From NCBI RefSeq assembly GCF_039523075.1, contig NZ_BAAAEP010000009.1, positions 1-64,000 on the forward strand: a DNA stretch of 64,000 nt, read 5' to 3'. The notes under the pieces are model-generated. The model did no database searches, was not told the DNA's origin, and worked only from the letters and a program-made list of their open reading frames with translations. The first letter of the stretch is position 1. Every line of letters begins with the position of its first letter. This DNA is from Caenispirillum bisanense. GTDB lineage: Bacteria; Pseudomonadota; Alphaproteobacteria; Rhodospirillales; Rhodospirillaceae. Position numbers and translations under genes: made by a program. Below, piece after piece: positions 1-7,741 of this stretch.

Positions 1-81
1 CCTTCACCAGCCTCGCGCAGCTTACTGCCGACGCTGGGCAAGACATACAAGGGACCCACAAAAACTCGGGACTTAAAAAAA

Positions 82-996
82 TCAAGCCTGCCTGGCGTCG
101 ATGATGGCGCGGCGGATGGTGCGGGTGCGGGTGAAGAGGTCTTCCAGCTTGTCCCCCTCGCCCCAGCGGATGGCCCGCTGCAGGGCGGTGAGGTCTTCGG
201 TGAAGCGCTGGATGATCTCCAGCACCGCCTCGCGGTTGTTGAGGAAGACGTCGCGCCACATCACCGGGTCGGAGGCGGCGATGCGGGTGAAGTCGCGGAA
301 GCCGGAGGCCGAGAACTTGATGACCTCGTGCTTCAGATGCTCTTCCAGGTCCGTCGCCGTGCCGACGATGGTGTAGGCGATGAGGTGCGGCAGGTGCGAG
401 GTGATGGCCAGCACCCGGTCGTGATGGCCGGGGTCCATGATCTCGATCATCGAGCCGCCAGCCCGCCACAGGGCCGCCACCTTGTCCACCGCCGCCGGGT
501 CGGTGGCGGGCGGCGGGGTCAGGATGCACCAGCGGTCGCGGAACAGGTCGGCGAAGCCGGCGCGGGGGCCGGAATGCTCGGTGCCGGCGATGGGGTGGCC
601 GGGCACGAAGTGGACGCCTTCGGGGATGAAGGGGCCGAGGTCGCGCACCGTCGCCTGCTTGACCGAGCCGACGTCGGTGACGATGGCGCCCGGCTTCAGG
701 TGCGGCCCCATGGCGGCGGCCACTTCCTCATAGGCCCCGACCGGGGTGCAGACCACCACCAGATCGGCGCCGGTCACCGCCTCGGCGATGGTGGCGGCGG
801 TGTCGGTGGTGAGGCCCAGCTCGGCGGCGTCGACCAGATGCTGCGGGTCCTTGGCGGTGCAGACGGTGCTGGCGGCCAGCCCCTTCTCCGCCACCAGCCG
901 CGCCAGCGACGAGCCGATGAGGCCGATGCCGATGAAGGCGATGCGGCCGAACAGCGGCCCGCCGGCGACGACCGCTGGGGAGCTGTCGGCGGTCAT
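82..996 (-). CDS. tyrA: Prephenate/arogenate dehydrogenase (TyrA family)
   Basis: The 304-residue cytosolic protein should carry out the NAD(P)-linked oxidative decarboxylation of prephenate or arogenate in tyrosine synthesis. A Rossmann dinucleotide loop (G23-x-G25-xx-G28, in GIGLIGSSLA) opens the protein, and the TyrA motif GHPIAGTEHSG carries the expected catalytic His. I chose the ATG at 996 because it overlaps the upstream aminotransferase stop in an ATGA arrangement. The open frame runs further upstream, but only as a shadow of that gene. It is the last gene of a three-gene minus-strand aromatic operon. Whether prephenate or arogenate is preferred cannot be read from the sequence, although the adjacent aminotransferase makes an arogenate route possible. 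Confidence 0.93.
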   Translation of the reverse strand: MTADSSPAVVAGGPLFGRIAFIGIGLIGSSLARLVAEKGLAASTVCTAKDPQHLVDAAELGLTTDTAATIAEAVTGADLVVVCTPVGAYEEVAAAMGPHLKPGAIVTDVGSVKQATVRDLGPFIPEGVHFVPGHPIAGTEHSGPRAGFADLFRDRWCILTPPPATDPAAVDKVAALWRAGGSMIEIMDPGHHDRVLAITSHLPHLIAYTIVGTATDLEEHLKHEVIKFSASGFRDFTRIAASDPVMWRDVFLNNREAVLEIIQRFTEDLTALQRAIRWGEGDKLEDLFTRTRTIRRAIIDARQA

Positions 997-2075
997 GCCC
1001 GCTGCTCCAGGAAGCGGCCCATGGCCTCGATGAAGGCCTGGTTCTCGTCGTCGCGGCCGATGGTGACGCGCAGCCAGTCGGCGAGGCCGTAGCCGCCCAT
1101 GGCCCGCACGATGATCCCCTGCGAGCGCAGGAAGGCATCGCAGCCGGCGGCATCGGGCACCTTCACCAGCACGAAGTTGCCGACCGAGTCGGTGACTTCC
1201 AGGCCCAGATCGCGCAGCTTGCCGGTCACCCACGGCAGCCAGTAGTCGTTGTGACGGCGGGCCATTTCAGTGAAGTCGGCATCGGCGATGGCGGCCTCGC
1301 CGGCGGCCAGCGCCGGGCTCGCCACGTTGAACGGGCTGCGCAGGCGGTTGAGCACGTCGACCACCGCCTCCGGCCCGTAGCACCAGCCGAGCCGGATGCC
1401 GCCGAGGCCGTGGATCTTCGAGAAGGTGCGGGTCATCACCACGTTGTCGTGGGCGTCCACCAGCTCGCGGCCGTCGGTGTAGTCGTTGCGGCTGACGTAC
1501 TCGGCATAGGCGGCGTCGATCACCAGCAGGATGTCGGGCCGCAGGCCGTCGCGCAGGCGGCGGATTTCGGCATCGCTCATGTAGGTGCCGGTGGGGTTGT
1601 TGGGGTTGGCGATGAAGACGATGCGGGTCTTCTCCGTCACCGCCGCCAGCAGGTTGTCGACGCTGCCGCGCAGGTCCACCTCGGCCGCCGTCACCGGCGT
1701 GGCGCCGACGCCCTTGGCGTAGATCGCGTACATCAGGAAGCCGTGCTGGGAGTACAGCACCTCGTCCCCCGGCCCGGCATAGGCGCGGCACAGCAGGCCG
1801 ATCAGCTCGTCGGAGCCGCAGCCGCAGACGATGCGCTCGGGGTCGAGGCCGTGGCGGGCGCCGATGGCGGCGCGCAGGCGGGTGGCATGGCCGTCGGGAT
1901 AGCGATACAGCTCCGCCGCCTCGCGCCGATAGGCGTCCATGGCCTTCGGGCTGGCCCCCAGCGCGCCCTCGTTGGAGGACAGCTTGATGACCCGGGAAAC
2001 GCCCTGAAGCTTGGATTCGCCGCCCTTGTAGGGGGCGATGTCGAGGATGCCGGGACGCGGCGTCAGGCTGCTCAT
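993..2075 (-). CDS. hisC: Histidinol-phosphate/aromatic aminotransferase, class I/II PLP fold
   Basis: A PLP-dependent fold-type I aminotransferase of 360 residues, the usual HisC length. Visible landmarks are LSSNEGALG near the N-terminus, the cofactor region NPNNPTGT, the Schiff-base lysine in TRTFSKIHGLGGIRLGW, and a C-terminal Arg in LRVTIGR. HisC paralogues located between chorismate mutase and tyrA genes usually transaminate prephenate or aromatic 2-oxo acids rather than histidinol phosphate, so the specificity here is inferred to be aromatic. It overlaps tyrA by four bases, indicating translational coupling, and lies about 100 bases downstream of the chorismate mutase gene. Confidence 0.9.
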   Translation of the reverse strand: MSSLTPRPGILDIAPYKGGESKLQGVSRVIKLSSNEGALGASPKAMDAYRREAAELYRYPDGHATRLRAAIGARHGLDPERIVCGCGSDELIGLLCRAYAGPGDEVLYSQHGFLMYAIYAKGVGATPVTAAEVDLRGSVDNLLAAVTEKTRIVFIANPNNPTGTYMSDAEIRRLRDGLRPDILLVIDAAYAEYVSRNDYTDGRELVDAHDNVVMTRTFSKIHGLGGIRLGWCYGPEAVVDVLNRLRSPFNVASPALAAGEAAIADADFTEMARRHNDYWLPWVTGKLRDLGLEVTDSVGNFVLVKVPDAAGCDAFLRSQGIIVRAMGGYGLADWLRVTIGRDDENQAFIEAMGRFLEQRA

Positions 2076-2178
2076 GGCTTTCTTCCTGGTATGGTACGCG
2101 GAGAAACGACGGGGCCGCCGGCGGACGACGGCAGGGGGACCGGGCGGCGCGCGGCGGGACGGGCCCGCCGGCCGGCGG

Positions 2179-3033
2179 TCAGACCGGATAGGGCGTCGCG
2201 TAGGCGCCGATCACGTGAACATGGGCGACCTCGCCCTCCGGCCGTTCCAGAACGGCGGCCAGGCGGGGATCGTCGGCGGCGACGAAATCCTCCACCGCGA
2301 TCAGGTCGATGCGGGCGTCGGGGCCGTTCTCGCGGGTGTCCCACAGGTGGTTGGGGCCGAGGCCCACCGCCTCCAGATGCGACCGCAGGCCGGCACGGCT
2401 GAGGGCGTTGGAGCATTCCACCGCCAGCATGGTGCGGTCGTCGCCGGTCGGCTCCAGCGGCAGCTTGCCGACGGCCATGGCCTCCAGCCCGTCGCCGCGG
2501 CCGGCGCCGGGGCCGTGGAAGGGCAGCCGGGCGACCACCCGCGGCAGGTCGGGGCTCGACCCCACCAGCATGGTCCACCACGCCTGATCGTCGTCCAGCA
2601 GCGGCACCGGCAGGATGCCGACGCTCGCCTCGCCGTCCATCACCGCCCGCGCCACCTGGCCAGCGGAGGCGTAGGTCTGGGTCTGGGTGTAGGCGCCATA
2701 CTGGTCGCGCGCCAGCGCCAGGAAGCCGGCGCCGCGTTCGGGCATGTAGACCGCCAGCGTCAGCGGCGCCTGGAAATTGGTCAGGGCGGAGATGATCTCG
2801 CGCCAGATGCGCACCACGCTGGCCTTGGGGAAATGCCCGTCGTGGCGGTCCAGCAGGCGGCGCAGGATGGCCGCCTCGCGTCCCGGTCGCAGGATGACGC
2901 CGTTGCGCTTGGCCGCCCGCACCCGCTCGACAATGGCGGTGCGCTCCATGATCAGGTCATGGATGGCATCGTCGATGCGGTCGATCTCCCGGCGAAGGAG
3001 GTCCAGGGACTCTGGCACTGGCTGATCGGTCAT
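2179..3033 (-). CDS. Chorismate mutase (AroQ) fused to a degenerate prephenate-dehydratase-like domain
   Basis: Residues about 8-95 form an all-helical AroQ chorismate mutase (LRREIDRIDDAIHDLI, then AKR, then R...REAAILRR), which converts chorismate to prephenate. The remaining ~185 residues resemble the prephenate dehydratase periplasmic-binding-like fold: a V/GEASVGILPVPLL segment sits where PheA has its GEADYGVVP-type strand. The TRF catalytic motif of PheA is not recognisable; the matching stretch reads RVVARLPF. The C-terminal half may therefore be a sensory or structural relic, making this a mutase feeding the TyrA route. It is the first gene of the operon, divergent from metX across a 176-bp gap. 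The start ATG has only a weak ribosome-binding site. Confidence 0.8.
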   Translation of the reverse strand: MTDQPVPESLDLLRREIDRIDDAIHDLIMERTAIVERVRAAKRNGVILRPGREAAILRRLLDRHDGHFPKASVVRIWREIISALTNFQAPLTLAVYMPERGAGFLALARDQYGAYTQTQTYASAGQVARAVMDGEASVGILPVPLLDDDQAWWTMLVGSSPDLPRVVARLPFHGPGAGRGDGLEAMAVGKLPLEPTGDDRTMLAVECSNALSRAGLRSHLEAVGLGPNHLWDTRENGPDARIDLIAVEDFVAADDPRLAAVLERPEGEVAHVHVIGAYATPYPV

Positions 3034-3149
3034 GGCACTGCGGCTGACGTGGAAAAATGCCGGATAGTCTTACCGGCGCGCCTCTGCGAAAGCAAAGAAA
3101 ACGTTGAAACTCGGCGCGCCCGGCCATAGGTTTCGGGGTCCCCGCCGCA

Positions 3150-3163
3150 GGCCCCTTCGGGCC
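3150..3163 (+). other. GC-rich hairpin in the metX leader
   Basis: GGCCC, a CTTC loop, then GGGCC form a perfect 5-bp stem about 47 bases upstream of the metX GTG. A second CCCGCC/GGCGGG fold lies just downstream. There is no U-tract, so it is not a standard terminator, and I could not match it to a SAM riboswitch. It may be a leader structure in the metX transcript. Confidence 0.35.
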
Positions 3164-3209
3164 CCGCCGGCGGGCCATTCGGTTCCTGCCGTGGGAAGGG
3201 ATCCTGCCG

Positions 3210-4436
3210 GTGCCCAACCAGGTCGACAGCCGGCCCGACGCCGCCGCCACCGACACTGCCGCCGCCGCCGACCAGCCGCCCGCCGCCGCCCTGCCGCGCG
3301 GCCGCGGGCAGACGGTGACGCTCGGCCACGACGTGCCGCTGCGCCTGGATTGCGGCGTCGACCTCGGCCCCTTCACCATCGCCTATTCCACCTACGGCAC
3401 CCTCAATGCCGAGCGCACCAACGCCATCCTGGTCTGCCACGCGCTGACCGGCGACCACTACGTCGCCGACCCGCACCCGGTGACCGGCAAGCCCGGCTGG
3501 TGGCATGAAGTGGTCGGCCCCGGCTGCATCATCGACACCGACCGCTATTTCGTCATCTGCTCCAACGTCATCGGCAGTTGCATGGGCTCCACGGGGCCCA
3601 AGGAGATCGACCCGGCCACCGGCGAGCCCTGGGGCCTGCGGTTCCCGGTCATCACCATCGGCGACATGGTGCAGGCGCAGGTGCGGCTGATCGACCACCT
3701 GGGCATCGACACGCTGTTTGCCGTCATCGGCGGCTCCATGGGCGGCATGCAGGTGCTGGAATGGGCGCACGCCTTCGGCGACCGGGTGTTCGCCGCCGTG
3801 CCCATCGCCACCAGCTACCGTCACTCGGCCCAGAACATCGCCTTCAACGAGGTCGGCCGGCAGGCCATCACCTCCGACCTCGACTGGTGCGGCGGCGATT
3901 ACCTGCGCCACGGCAAGCGGCCGGAACGCGGCCTCGCCGTCGCCCGCATGGCCGCCCACATCACCTATCTGTCGGAACAGGCGCTGCACCGCAAGTTCGG
4001 CCGCAAGCTGCAGAACCGCGCCGCCATCACCTACGGCTTCGAGGCCGACTTCCAGGTGGAAAGCTACCTGCGCCACCAGGGCAGCAGCTTCGTCGAGCGG
4101 TTCGACGCCAACTCCTACCTCTACATCACCCGCGCCATGGACTACTTCGACCTGGCGGAGGAAAACGGCGGTCGGCTGGCCAACGCCTTCGTCGGCACCC
4201 GGACGCGCTTCTGCATCATCAGCTTCTCGTCCGACTGGCTGTTCCCGACCTCGGAAAGCCGCGCCATCGTCCATGCGCTGAACGCCGTGGCGGCCAACGT
4301 GTCGTTCGTCGAGGTGCAGTCGGACAAGGGCCACGACGCCTTCCTGCTCGACGAGCCGGAGTTTCACGAGACCCTGGCCGGCTTCCTTGACGGCGCCGCC
4401 GAGCATCGCGGCCTGCCGCGCCGGGTGGAGGACTGA
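3210..4436 (+). CDS. metX: Homoserine O-acyltransferase (MetX)
   Basis: An alpha/beta-hydrolase-fold enzyme that acylates homoserine (acetyl- or succinyl-CoA donor) to open the direct sulfhydrylation route to methionine. The nucleophile is Ser176 in GGSMGGMQ. The triad is completed by Asp342 in SSDWLFP and His375 in KGHDAFLL. The family signature around STG/GPKEIDP is present. The GTG start is preceded by GGAAGGG about ten bases upstream. The first ~30 residues are Ala/Asp-rich and poorly conserved in the family, so a slightly later start is possible. metW follows five bases after the stop, as is usual in proteobacteria. The acyl donor cannot be assigned by eye. Confidence 0.95.
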   Translation: MPNQVDSRPDAAATDTAAAADQPPAAALPRGRGQTVTLGHDVPLRLDCGVDLGPFTIAYSTYGTLNAERTNAILVCHALTGDHYVADPHPVTGKPGWWHEVVGPGCIIDTDRYFVICSNVIGSCMGSTGPKEIDPATGEPWGLRFPVITIGDMVQAQVRLIDHLGIDTLFAVIGGSMGGMQVLEWAHAFGDRVFAAVPIATSYRHSAQNIAFNEVGRQAITSDLDWCGGDYLRHGKRPERGLAVARMAAHITYLSEQALHRKFGRKLQNRAAITYGFEADFQVESYLRHQGSSFVERFDANSYLYITRAMDYFDLAEENGGRLANAFVGTRTRFCIISFSSDWLFPTSESRAIVHALNAVAANVSFVEVQSDKGHDAFLLDEPEFHETLAGFLDGAAEHRGLPRRVED

Positions 4437-4441
4437 CCCCC

Positions 4442-5101
4442 GTGACCCACGTTGCCCCGCCGCCGGCCACCACGCCGGCCGCCGCCCCGCCGGCCCATTC
4501 CATCCGCATCGACCTGCAGCTGATCGCCGACATGGTGGAGCCGGGCGCGCGGGTGCTCGACGTCGGCTGCGGCGACGGCACCCTGCTCAGCTATCTGTGG
4601 CAGTTCAAGCGCGTGGACGGGCGCGGGATCGAGCTTTCGATGGACGGCGTGCAGGCGGCGGTGGCGCAGGGGCTGTCGGTGATCCAGGGCGATGCCGACA
4701 CCGACCTCAAGGACTACCCGGCCGGCGCCTTCGACTATGCCATCCTGTCGCAGACCCTGCAGGCCACCCGCGACCCGCGCGGCGTGCTGACCGAGCTTCT
4801 GCGCATCGGCCGCCGCGCCATCGTGTCGTTCCCCAACTTCGGCTACTGGCGCAGCCGCTGGCATCTGGTGCTGACCGGGCGCATGCCGGTCACCCCCTGC
4901 CTGCCGGCGCAGTGGTGGGATACGCCCAACATCCACCTCTGCACCATCCGCGATTTCGAGGTGCTGTGCGGCGACCTGGGGGTGACGGTGGAACACAGCG
5001 TGGCGCTGGATTCCACCGGCCGCCGCAGCCGGCTGAACGCCAGCCATCCGCTTGCCAACCTGCTGGCGGAACAGGCCGTGTTCATGCTGCGGCGGAGCTG
5101 A
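4442..5101 (+). CDS. metW: Methionine biosynthesis protein MetW
   Basis: A 219-residue class I methyltransferase-fold protein. The SAM-binding motif VLDVGCGDG lies near residue 40, with the family-typical SFPNFGYWRSRW and DTPNIHLCT segments later. MetW is co-transcribed with metX and is thought to partner MetX in homoserine acylation; its own catalytic role is unsettled. GTG start five bases after the metX stop, so the two form an operon. The N-terminal Ala/Pro-rich stretch (~15 residues) is low complexity. Confidence 0.93.
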   Translation: MTHVAPPPATTPAAAPPAHSIRIDLQLIADMVEPGARVLDVGCGDGTLLSYLWQFKRVDGRGIELSMDGVQAAVAQGLSVIQGDADTDLKDYPAGAFDYAILSQTLQATRDPRGVLTELLRIGRRAIVSFPNFGYWRSRWHLVLTGRMPVTPCLPAQWWDTPNIHLCTIRDFEVLCGDLGVTVEHSVALDSTGRRSRLNASHPLANLLAEQAVFMLRRS

Positions 5102-5117
5102 GGCGGGCGCACCCGCC
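5102..5117. terminator. Hairpin between convergent metW and malonyl-CoA synthetase genes
   Basis: GGCGGG, CGCA loop, CCCGCC immediately after the metW stop, in the 49-bp gap between converging genes. No T-run follows on either strand, so terminator function is only suggested by position. Confidence 0.35.
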
Positions 5118-5150
5118 CGCCCCGGCCGCCGCCGAGCATCAGCGGGCCGC

Positions 5151-6719
5151 TCAGCCCTTGTAGAGGCTCTCGTAATCCTGCCGCAGCAGGTTCTTCTGCA
5201 CCTTGCCCATGGTGTTGCGCGGCAGTTCGCGCACGAAGCGGGCGGCCTTCGGCACCTTGTAGTTGGCGAGGTGGTGCTTGACGTGGGCGAGCACCGCCTC
5301 TTCCGTCAGGTCGCTGTCCGCCTTCTTGACGATGACGGCGACGCCGACCTCGCCGAAGTCGGGGTGCGGGATGCCGACCACGGCGCTTTCGATCACGCCC
5401 GGCAGGTCGTCGATGACGCCCTCGATCTCCTTCGGATAGACGTTGTAGCCGCCGGAGATGATCATGTCCTTGGCGCGGCCGACGATGTAGATGTAGCCGC
5501 GATCGTCCACCTTGCCCTGGTCGCCGGTCTTGAACCAGCCGTCCTCGGTGAACTCTTCCTTGGTCTTTTCGGGCAGCTTCCAGTAGCCCTTCATGACGTT
5601 GGCGCCGCGCACCTGGATGGCGCCGACCTCGTTGACCGGCAGCGGGCGGTTTTCCTCGTCCACCACGCGCGCCTCCACCCCCGGCAGCGGGAAGCCGACG
5701 GAGCCCGGCACGCGGTCGCCGTCGTAGGGGTTGGAGGTGTTCATGCCCGTTTCGGTCATGCCGTAGCGTTCGAGGATCATGTGCCCGGTGCGGGCGCTGA
5801 ACTCGCGGTGGGTCTCGGCCAGCAGCGGCGCCGAGCCGGAGACGAACAGGCGGATGGTGCGGGTGTGCTCGCGGCCGAACTCGGGCGCCGCCAGCAGGCG
5901 GGTGTAGAAGGTGGGCACGCCCATGAACACGGTCGCCTTGGGCAGCAGTTCCATCACCTTCTCGCGGGCGTAGCCGGGCAGCCAGATCATGCGGGCGCCG
6001 GACAGCAGCGTGCAGTGGCAGGCCACGAACAGGCCGTGGGCGTGGAAGATGGGCAGGGCGTGCAGCAGCACGTCGTCGGCGGTGAAGCGCCAGCTTTCCA
6101 CCAGGGCGAGGCCGTTGGAGGCCAGGTTGCGGTGGGTGAGCATCGCCCCCTTGGGCTTGCCCGTGGTGCCCGAGGTGTAGAGCATGGCCGCCAGATCGTC
6201 GGCATCGCAGGCCACGGTGTCGAAGTCGGCGGAGGCGTTCTCGGCCCGGTCGGTGAAGCTGCCCGAGCCGTCGGCGTCCAGGGTGAAGACGTGCGGCGTG
6301 CCGTGCTTGTCGGCGATGCTGCGGGCGGTCTTTTCAAAGTCGGGGCGGCACAGGAAGGCGGCCGGCTCGGCATTGCCGATCAGGTAGTCGACCTCGTCCT
6401 CGCGGTAGGCGGTGTTCATGGGCAGGAACACGAAGCCGGCGCGCAGGCAGGCCAGGTAGACGAACAGGGCCTGCGGCGACTTCTCCACCTGCACCGCCAC
6501 CCGGTCGCCCTTCTTCACCCCCATGTCGGACAGGAAGCGGGCATAGCGGCCGGCGGCGGCATGGGCATCGGCGTAGGACCAGCGGGTGCCGTCCTCCGTC
6601 TCCAGCAGCGTCTCGCTGGCGTCGCGCGGGAAGCGGCTCACGATCAGCGCGTACAGCGACTGGTCGGCAGCGCCGCCGCTGGCGGTCGTGCGGGTGGTCT
6701 CGGCGGTGACGGCGGTCAT
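5151..6719 (-). CDS. matB: Malonyl-CoA synthetase (MatB-type acyl-CoA synthetase)
   Basis: A 522-residue ANL-superfamily adenylating enzyme: malonate + CoA + ATP gives malonyl-CoA. It shows the P-loop TSGTTGKPKGAM, the A5 motif YGMTETGMNTSNP characteristic of MatB, the hinge GRAKDMIISGGYN, and the C-terminal lysine in MGKVQKNLLR. The MNTAYREDEVDYLI and VGIPHPDFGE segments also match MatB better than long-chain fatty acyl-CoA ligases. The start at 6719 has a GGGAAC ribosome-binding site; the frame stays open much further upstream without support. It is monocistronic here, with no matA, matC or matR next to it. A palindromic operator-like site lies about 40 bases upstream. Confidence 0.88.
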   Translation of the reverse strand: MTAVTAETTRTTASGGAADQSLYALIVSRFPRDASETLLETEDGTRWSYADAHAAAGRYARFLSDMGVKKGDRVAVQVEKSPQALFVYLACLRAGFVFLPMNTAYREDEVDYLIGNAEPAAFLCRPDFEKTARSIADKHGTPHVFTLDADGSGSFTDRAENASADFDTVACDADDLAAMLYTSGTTGKPKGAMLTHRNLASNGLALVESWRFTADDVLLHALPIFHAHGLFVACHCTLLSGARMIWLPGYAREKVMELLPKATVFMGVPTFYTRLLAAPEFGREHTRTIRLFVSGSAPLLAETHREFSARTGHMILERYGMTETGMNTSNPYDGDRVPGSVGFPLPGVEARVVDEENRPLPVNEVGAIQVRGANVMKGYWKLPEKTKEEFTEDGWFKTGDQGKVDDRGYIYIVGRAKDMIISGGYNVYPKEIEGVIDDLPGVIESAVVGIPHPDFGEVGVAVIVKKADSDLTEEAVLAHVKHHLANYKVPKAARFVRELPRNTMGKVQKNLLRQDYESLYKG

Positions 6720-6760
6720 GGACGGTTCCCTGTTGCGGTTCGTTCTTGGCGATCGGCGCG

Positions 6761-6772
6761 TTTGTATACAAA
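6761..6772. promoter_or_regulatory. TTTGTATACAAA palindrome upstream of matB-like gene
   Basis: A perfect 12-bp palindrome in an AT-rich pocket, 42 bases upstream of the malonyl-CoA synthetase start. Its TTGTA/TACAA half sites have the form bound by GntR/FadR-subfamily repressors, which include MatR, the known malonate regulator. No such regulator gene is in this window. Operator function is inferred from position and symmetry. Confidence 0.5.
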
Positions 6773-6835
6773 ACCGATCCGTAATGAATAAACCGAATCG
6801 GGGGCCGATGGCAATTGCCGCGGTCCGTCCTCGCC

Positions 6836-7051
6836 CTAACGGTGATCCCCTGCGCCGGAGGGAGCAGACGGCCCGGCGGGGGCAGGGGCGGGGGCGGGGG
6901 CGGGGGCGGGGGCGTCGCCCGCCTGATCGCTTCGGGCAGCGGCGGCGTCCGGCACCGGGCGCGGCGAGGCGGGCGGCGGCGGCGGAGGGCTGCCGCCGGG
7001 GACCAGGGCCGCCAGCAGCACGCGCGGGGTCAGGCAGCGCCACAGGAACAT
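6836..7051 (-). CDS. Small Pro/Ala-rich hypothetical protein with N-terminal hydrophobic segment
   Basis: A possible 71-residue protein. It starts with a short hydrophobic stretch (MFLWRCLTPRVLLAALVPG) and continues as a Pro/Ala-rich tail with a PAPAPAPAP run. The ATG at 7051 has a convincing GGGGAGAA ribosome-binding site nine bases upstream, which is the main support. The tail is encoded by a GGGGGC hexamer repeat, so the length may vary between strains. It could be a small membrane-anchored or secreted peptide. No family is recognised, and the composition may simply reflect GC-rich repeat expansion. Confidence 0.4.
   Translation of the reverse strand: MFLWRCLTPRVLLAALVPGGSPPPPPPASPRPVPDAAAARSDQAGDAPAPAPAPAPAPAGPSAPSGAGDHR
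6884..6913. repeat. GGGGGC hexanucleotide tandem repeat
   Basis: Four perfect GGGGGC units (6890-6913) preceded by one imperfect unit. On the minus strand they read as Pro-Ala dipeptides in the small protein at 6836-7051. Hexamer units change length without shifting frame. Confidence 0.8.
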
Positions 7052-7093
7052 GAGCGTTCTCCCCTGGTCCGACCGCAGTTGCGAATAAGTCGC

Positions 7094-7122
7094 TTGCTCA
7101 GGATCACGGGATGGACTATATC
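7094..7122 (+). promoter_or_regulatory. Putative sigma-70 promoter of bfd
   Basis: TTGCTC (7094-7099), a 17-base spacer, then TATATC (7117-7122). It sits about 80 bases upstream of bfd and 22 bases before a Fur-box-like palindrome, the expected arrangement for iron repression. Confidence 0.5.
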
Positions 7123-7143
7123 CCAAGGGACGGCGACAGAAAA

Positions 7144-7158
7144 TGAGAATGAATCTCA
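7144..7158. promoter_or_regulatory. Fur-box-like 7-1-7 palindrome upstream of bfd
   Basis: TGAGAATGAATCTCA fits the TGATAAT-N-ATTATCA layout of Fur sites, and its outer arms ATGAGA/TCTCAT are perfectly symmetrical. It lies between the putative promoter and the bfd start. bfd genes are commonly induced by iron starvation through Fur (or Irr in some alphaproteobacteria). Confidence 0.6.
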
Positions 7159-7199
7159 TATCGGCGCTGTCGGGTATTCCGGCCTGCTAGGGGACGCGC

Positions 7200-7400
7200 A
7201 TGTACGTCTGCATCTGCAACGCCCTGACCGACAAGGACTTCGCCCGCGCCACCCGCGCCGGGGCCACCACCGTCGGACAGGCGTTCAAGGCCCTCGACAG
7301 CACCCCGCAGTGCGGCCGCTGCTTCGACTGCGCCCGCCAGGTGATCGCCGACACCCGCATGGAAATGGCCCAGCTCGACATGCCGATGGCGGCCGAGTAG
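7200..7400 (+). CDS. bfd: Bacterioferritin-associated ferredoxin (Bfd)
   Basis: A 66-residue BFD-like [2Fe-2S] protein with the family cysteines in C4-x-C6 (VCICN) and C-x2-C (QCGRCFDCA). Bfd binds bacterioferritin and passes electrons to release stored iron. No bacterioferritin gene is adjacent. Its upstream region carries a plausible promoter and a Fur-like box, consistent with induction under iron limitation. The ATG is preceded by a purine-rich GGGGACG. Confidence 0.9.
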   Translation: MYVCICNALTDKDFARATRAGATTVGQAFKALDSTPQCGRCFDCARQVIADTRMEMAQLDMPMAAE

Positions 7401-7405
7401 CCCTT

Positions 7406-7741
7406 TCAGCCGAACAGATCATCCAGATCCAGACCAAGCGCCTGTGCGAGCGCCCGCGCCGTCGGCAGCGACGGCGTCTTACGGCCGCTCTCGATCTCGC
7501 TCAGCATCGACGCCGAGAGGCCGCTTGCGGCAGCCAGGGCGCGCTGGCTCAGGCCGCGCTCCTCCCGCCACAGCAGCACCGGATGCTCGCCTTCCAGCAT
7601 CCGCTTCATCCGCTCCAGCGACAGGGTGGGACCATGCCGCCGCTCGGCGATGGCGGCGCGGTCTTCGGCATCTTCCAGGCGCTGGAGGAGCCCGCGGTAC
7701 TCGCTGCGCGTCAGGATGACCGAATCGCCGCTTTCAATCAT
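7406..7741 (-). CDS. XRE-family HTH regulator, antitoxin-like
   Basis: A 111-residue protein. Residues 1-40 resemble the N-terminal strand-helix of Phd/YefM-type antitoxins (VILTRSEYRGLLQRLED). Residues ~55-111 are a Cro/C1-type helix-turn-helix (LSQRALAAASGLSASMLSEIESGRKTPS). This fusion is common in antitoxins that pair with RelE/ParE toxins, but no toxin gene is found on either side, so it is either an orphan antitoxin or a free-standing regulator. AGGAG precedes the start. It converges on bfd with a five-base gap. Confidence 0.8.
   Translation of the reverse strand: MIESGDSVILTRSEYRGLLQRLEDAEDRAAIAERRHGPTLSLERMKRMLEGEHPVLLWREERGLSQRALAAASGLSASMLSEIESGRKTPSLPTARALAQALGLDLDDLFG

Noticed and set aside
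82..2075. hisC as part of a histidine operon
   Set aside because: No other his genes are nearby; chorismate mutase and tyrA neighbours indicate an aromatic aminotransferase role.
3034..3209. Possible SAM riboswitch before metX
   Set aside because: The region has hairpins but not the SAM-II or SAM-I conserved core bases that I could align; kept only as an unassigned hairpin.
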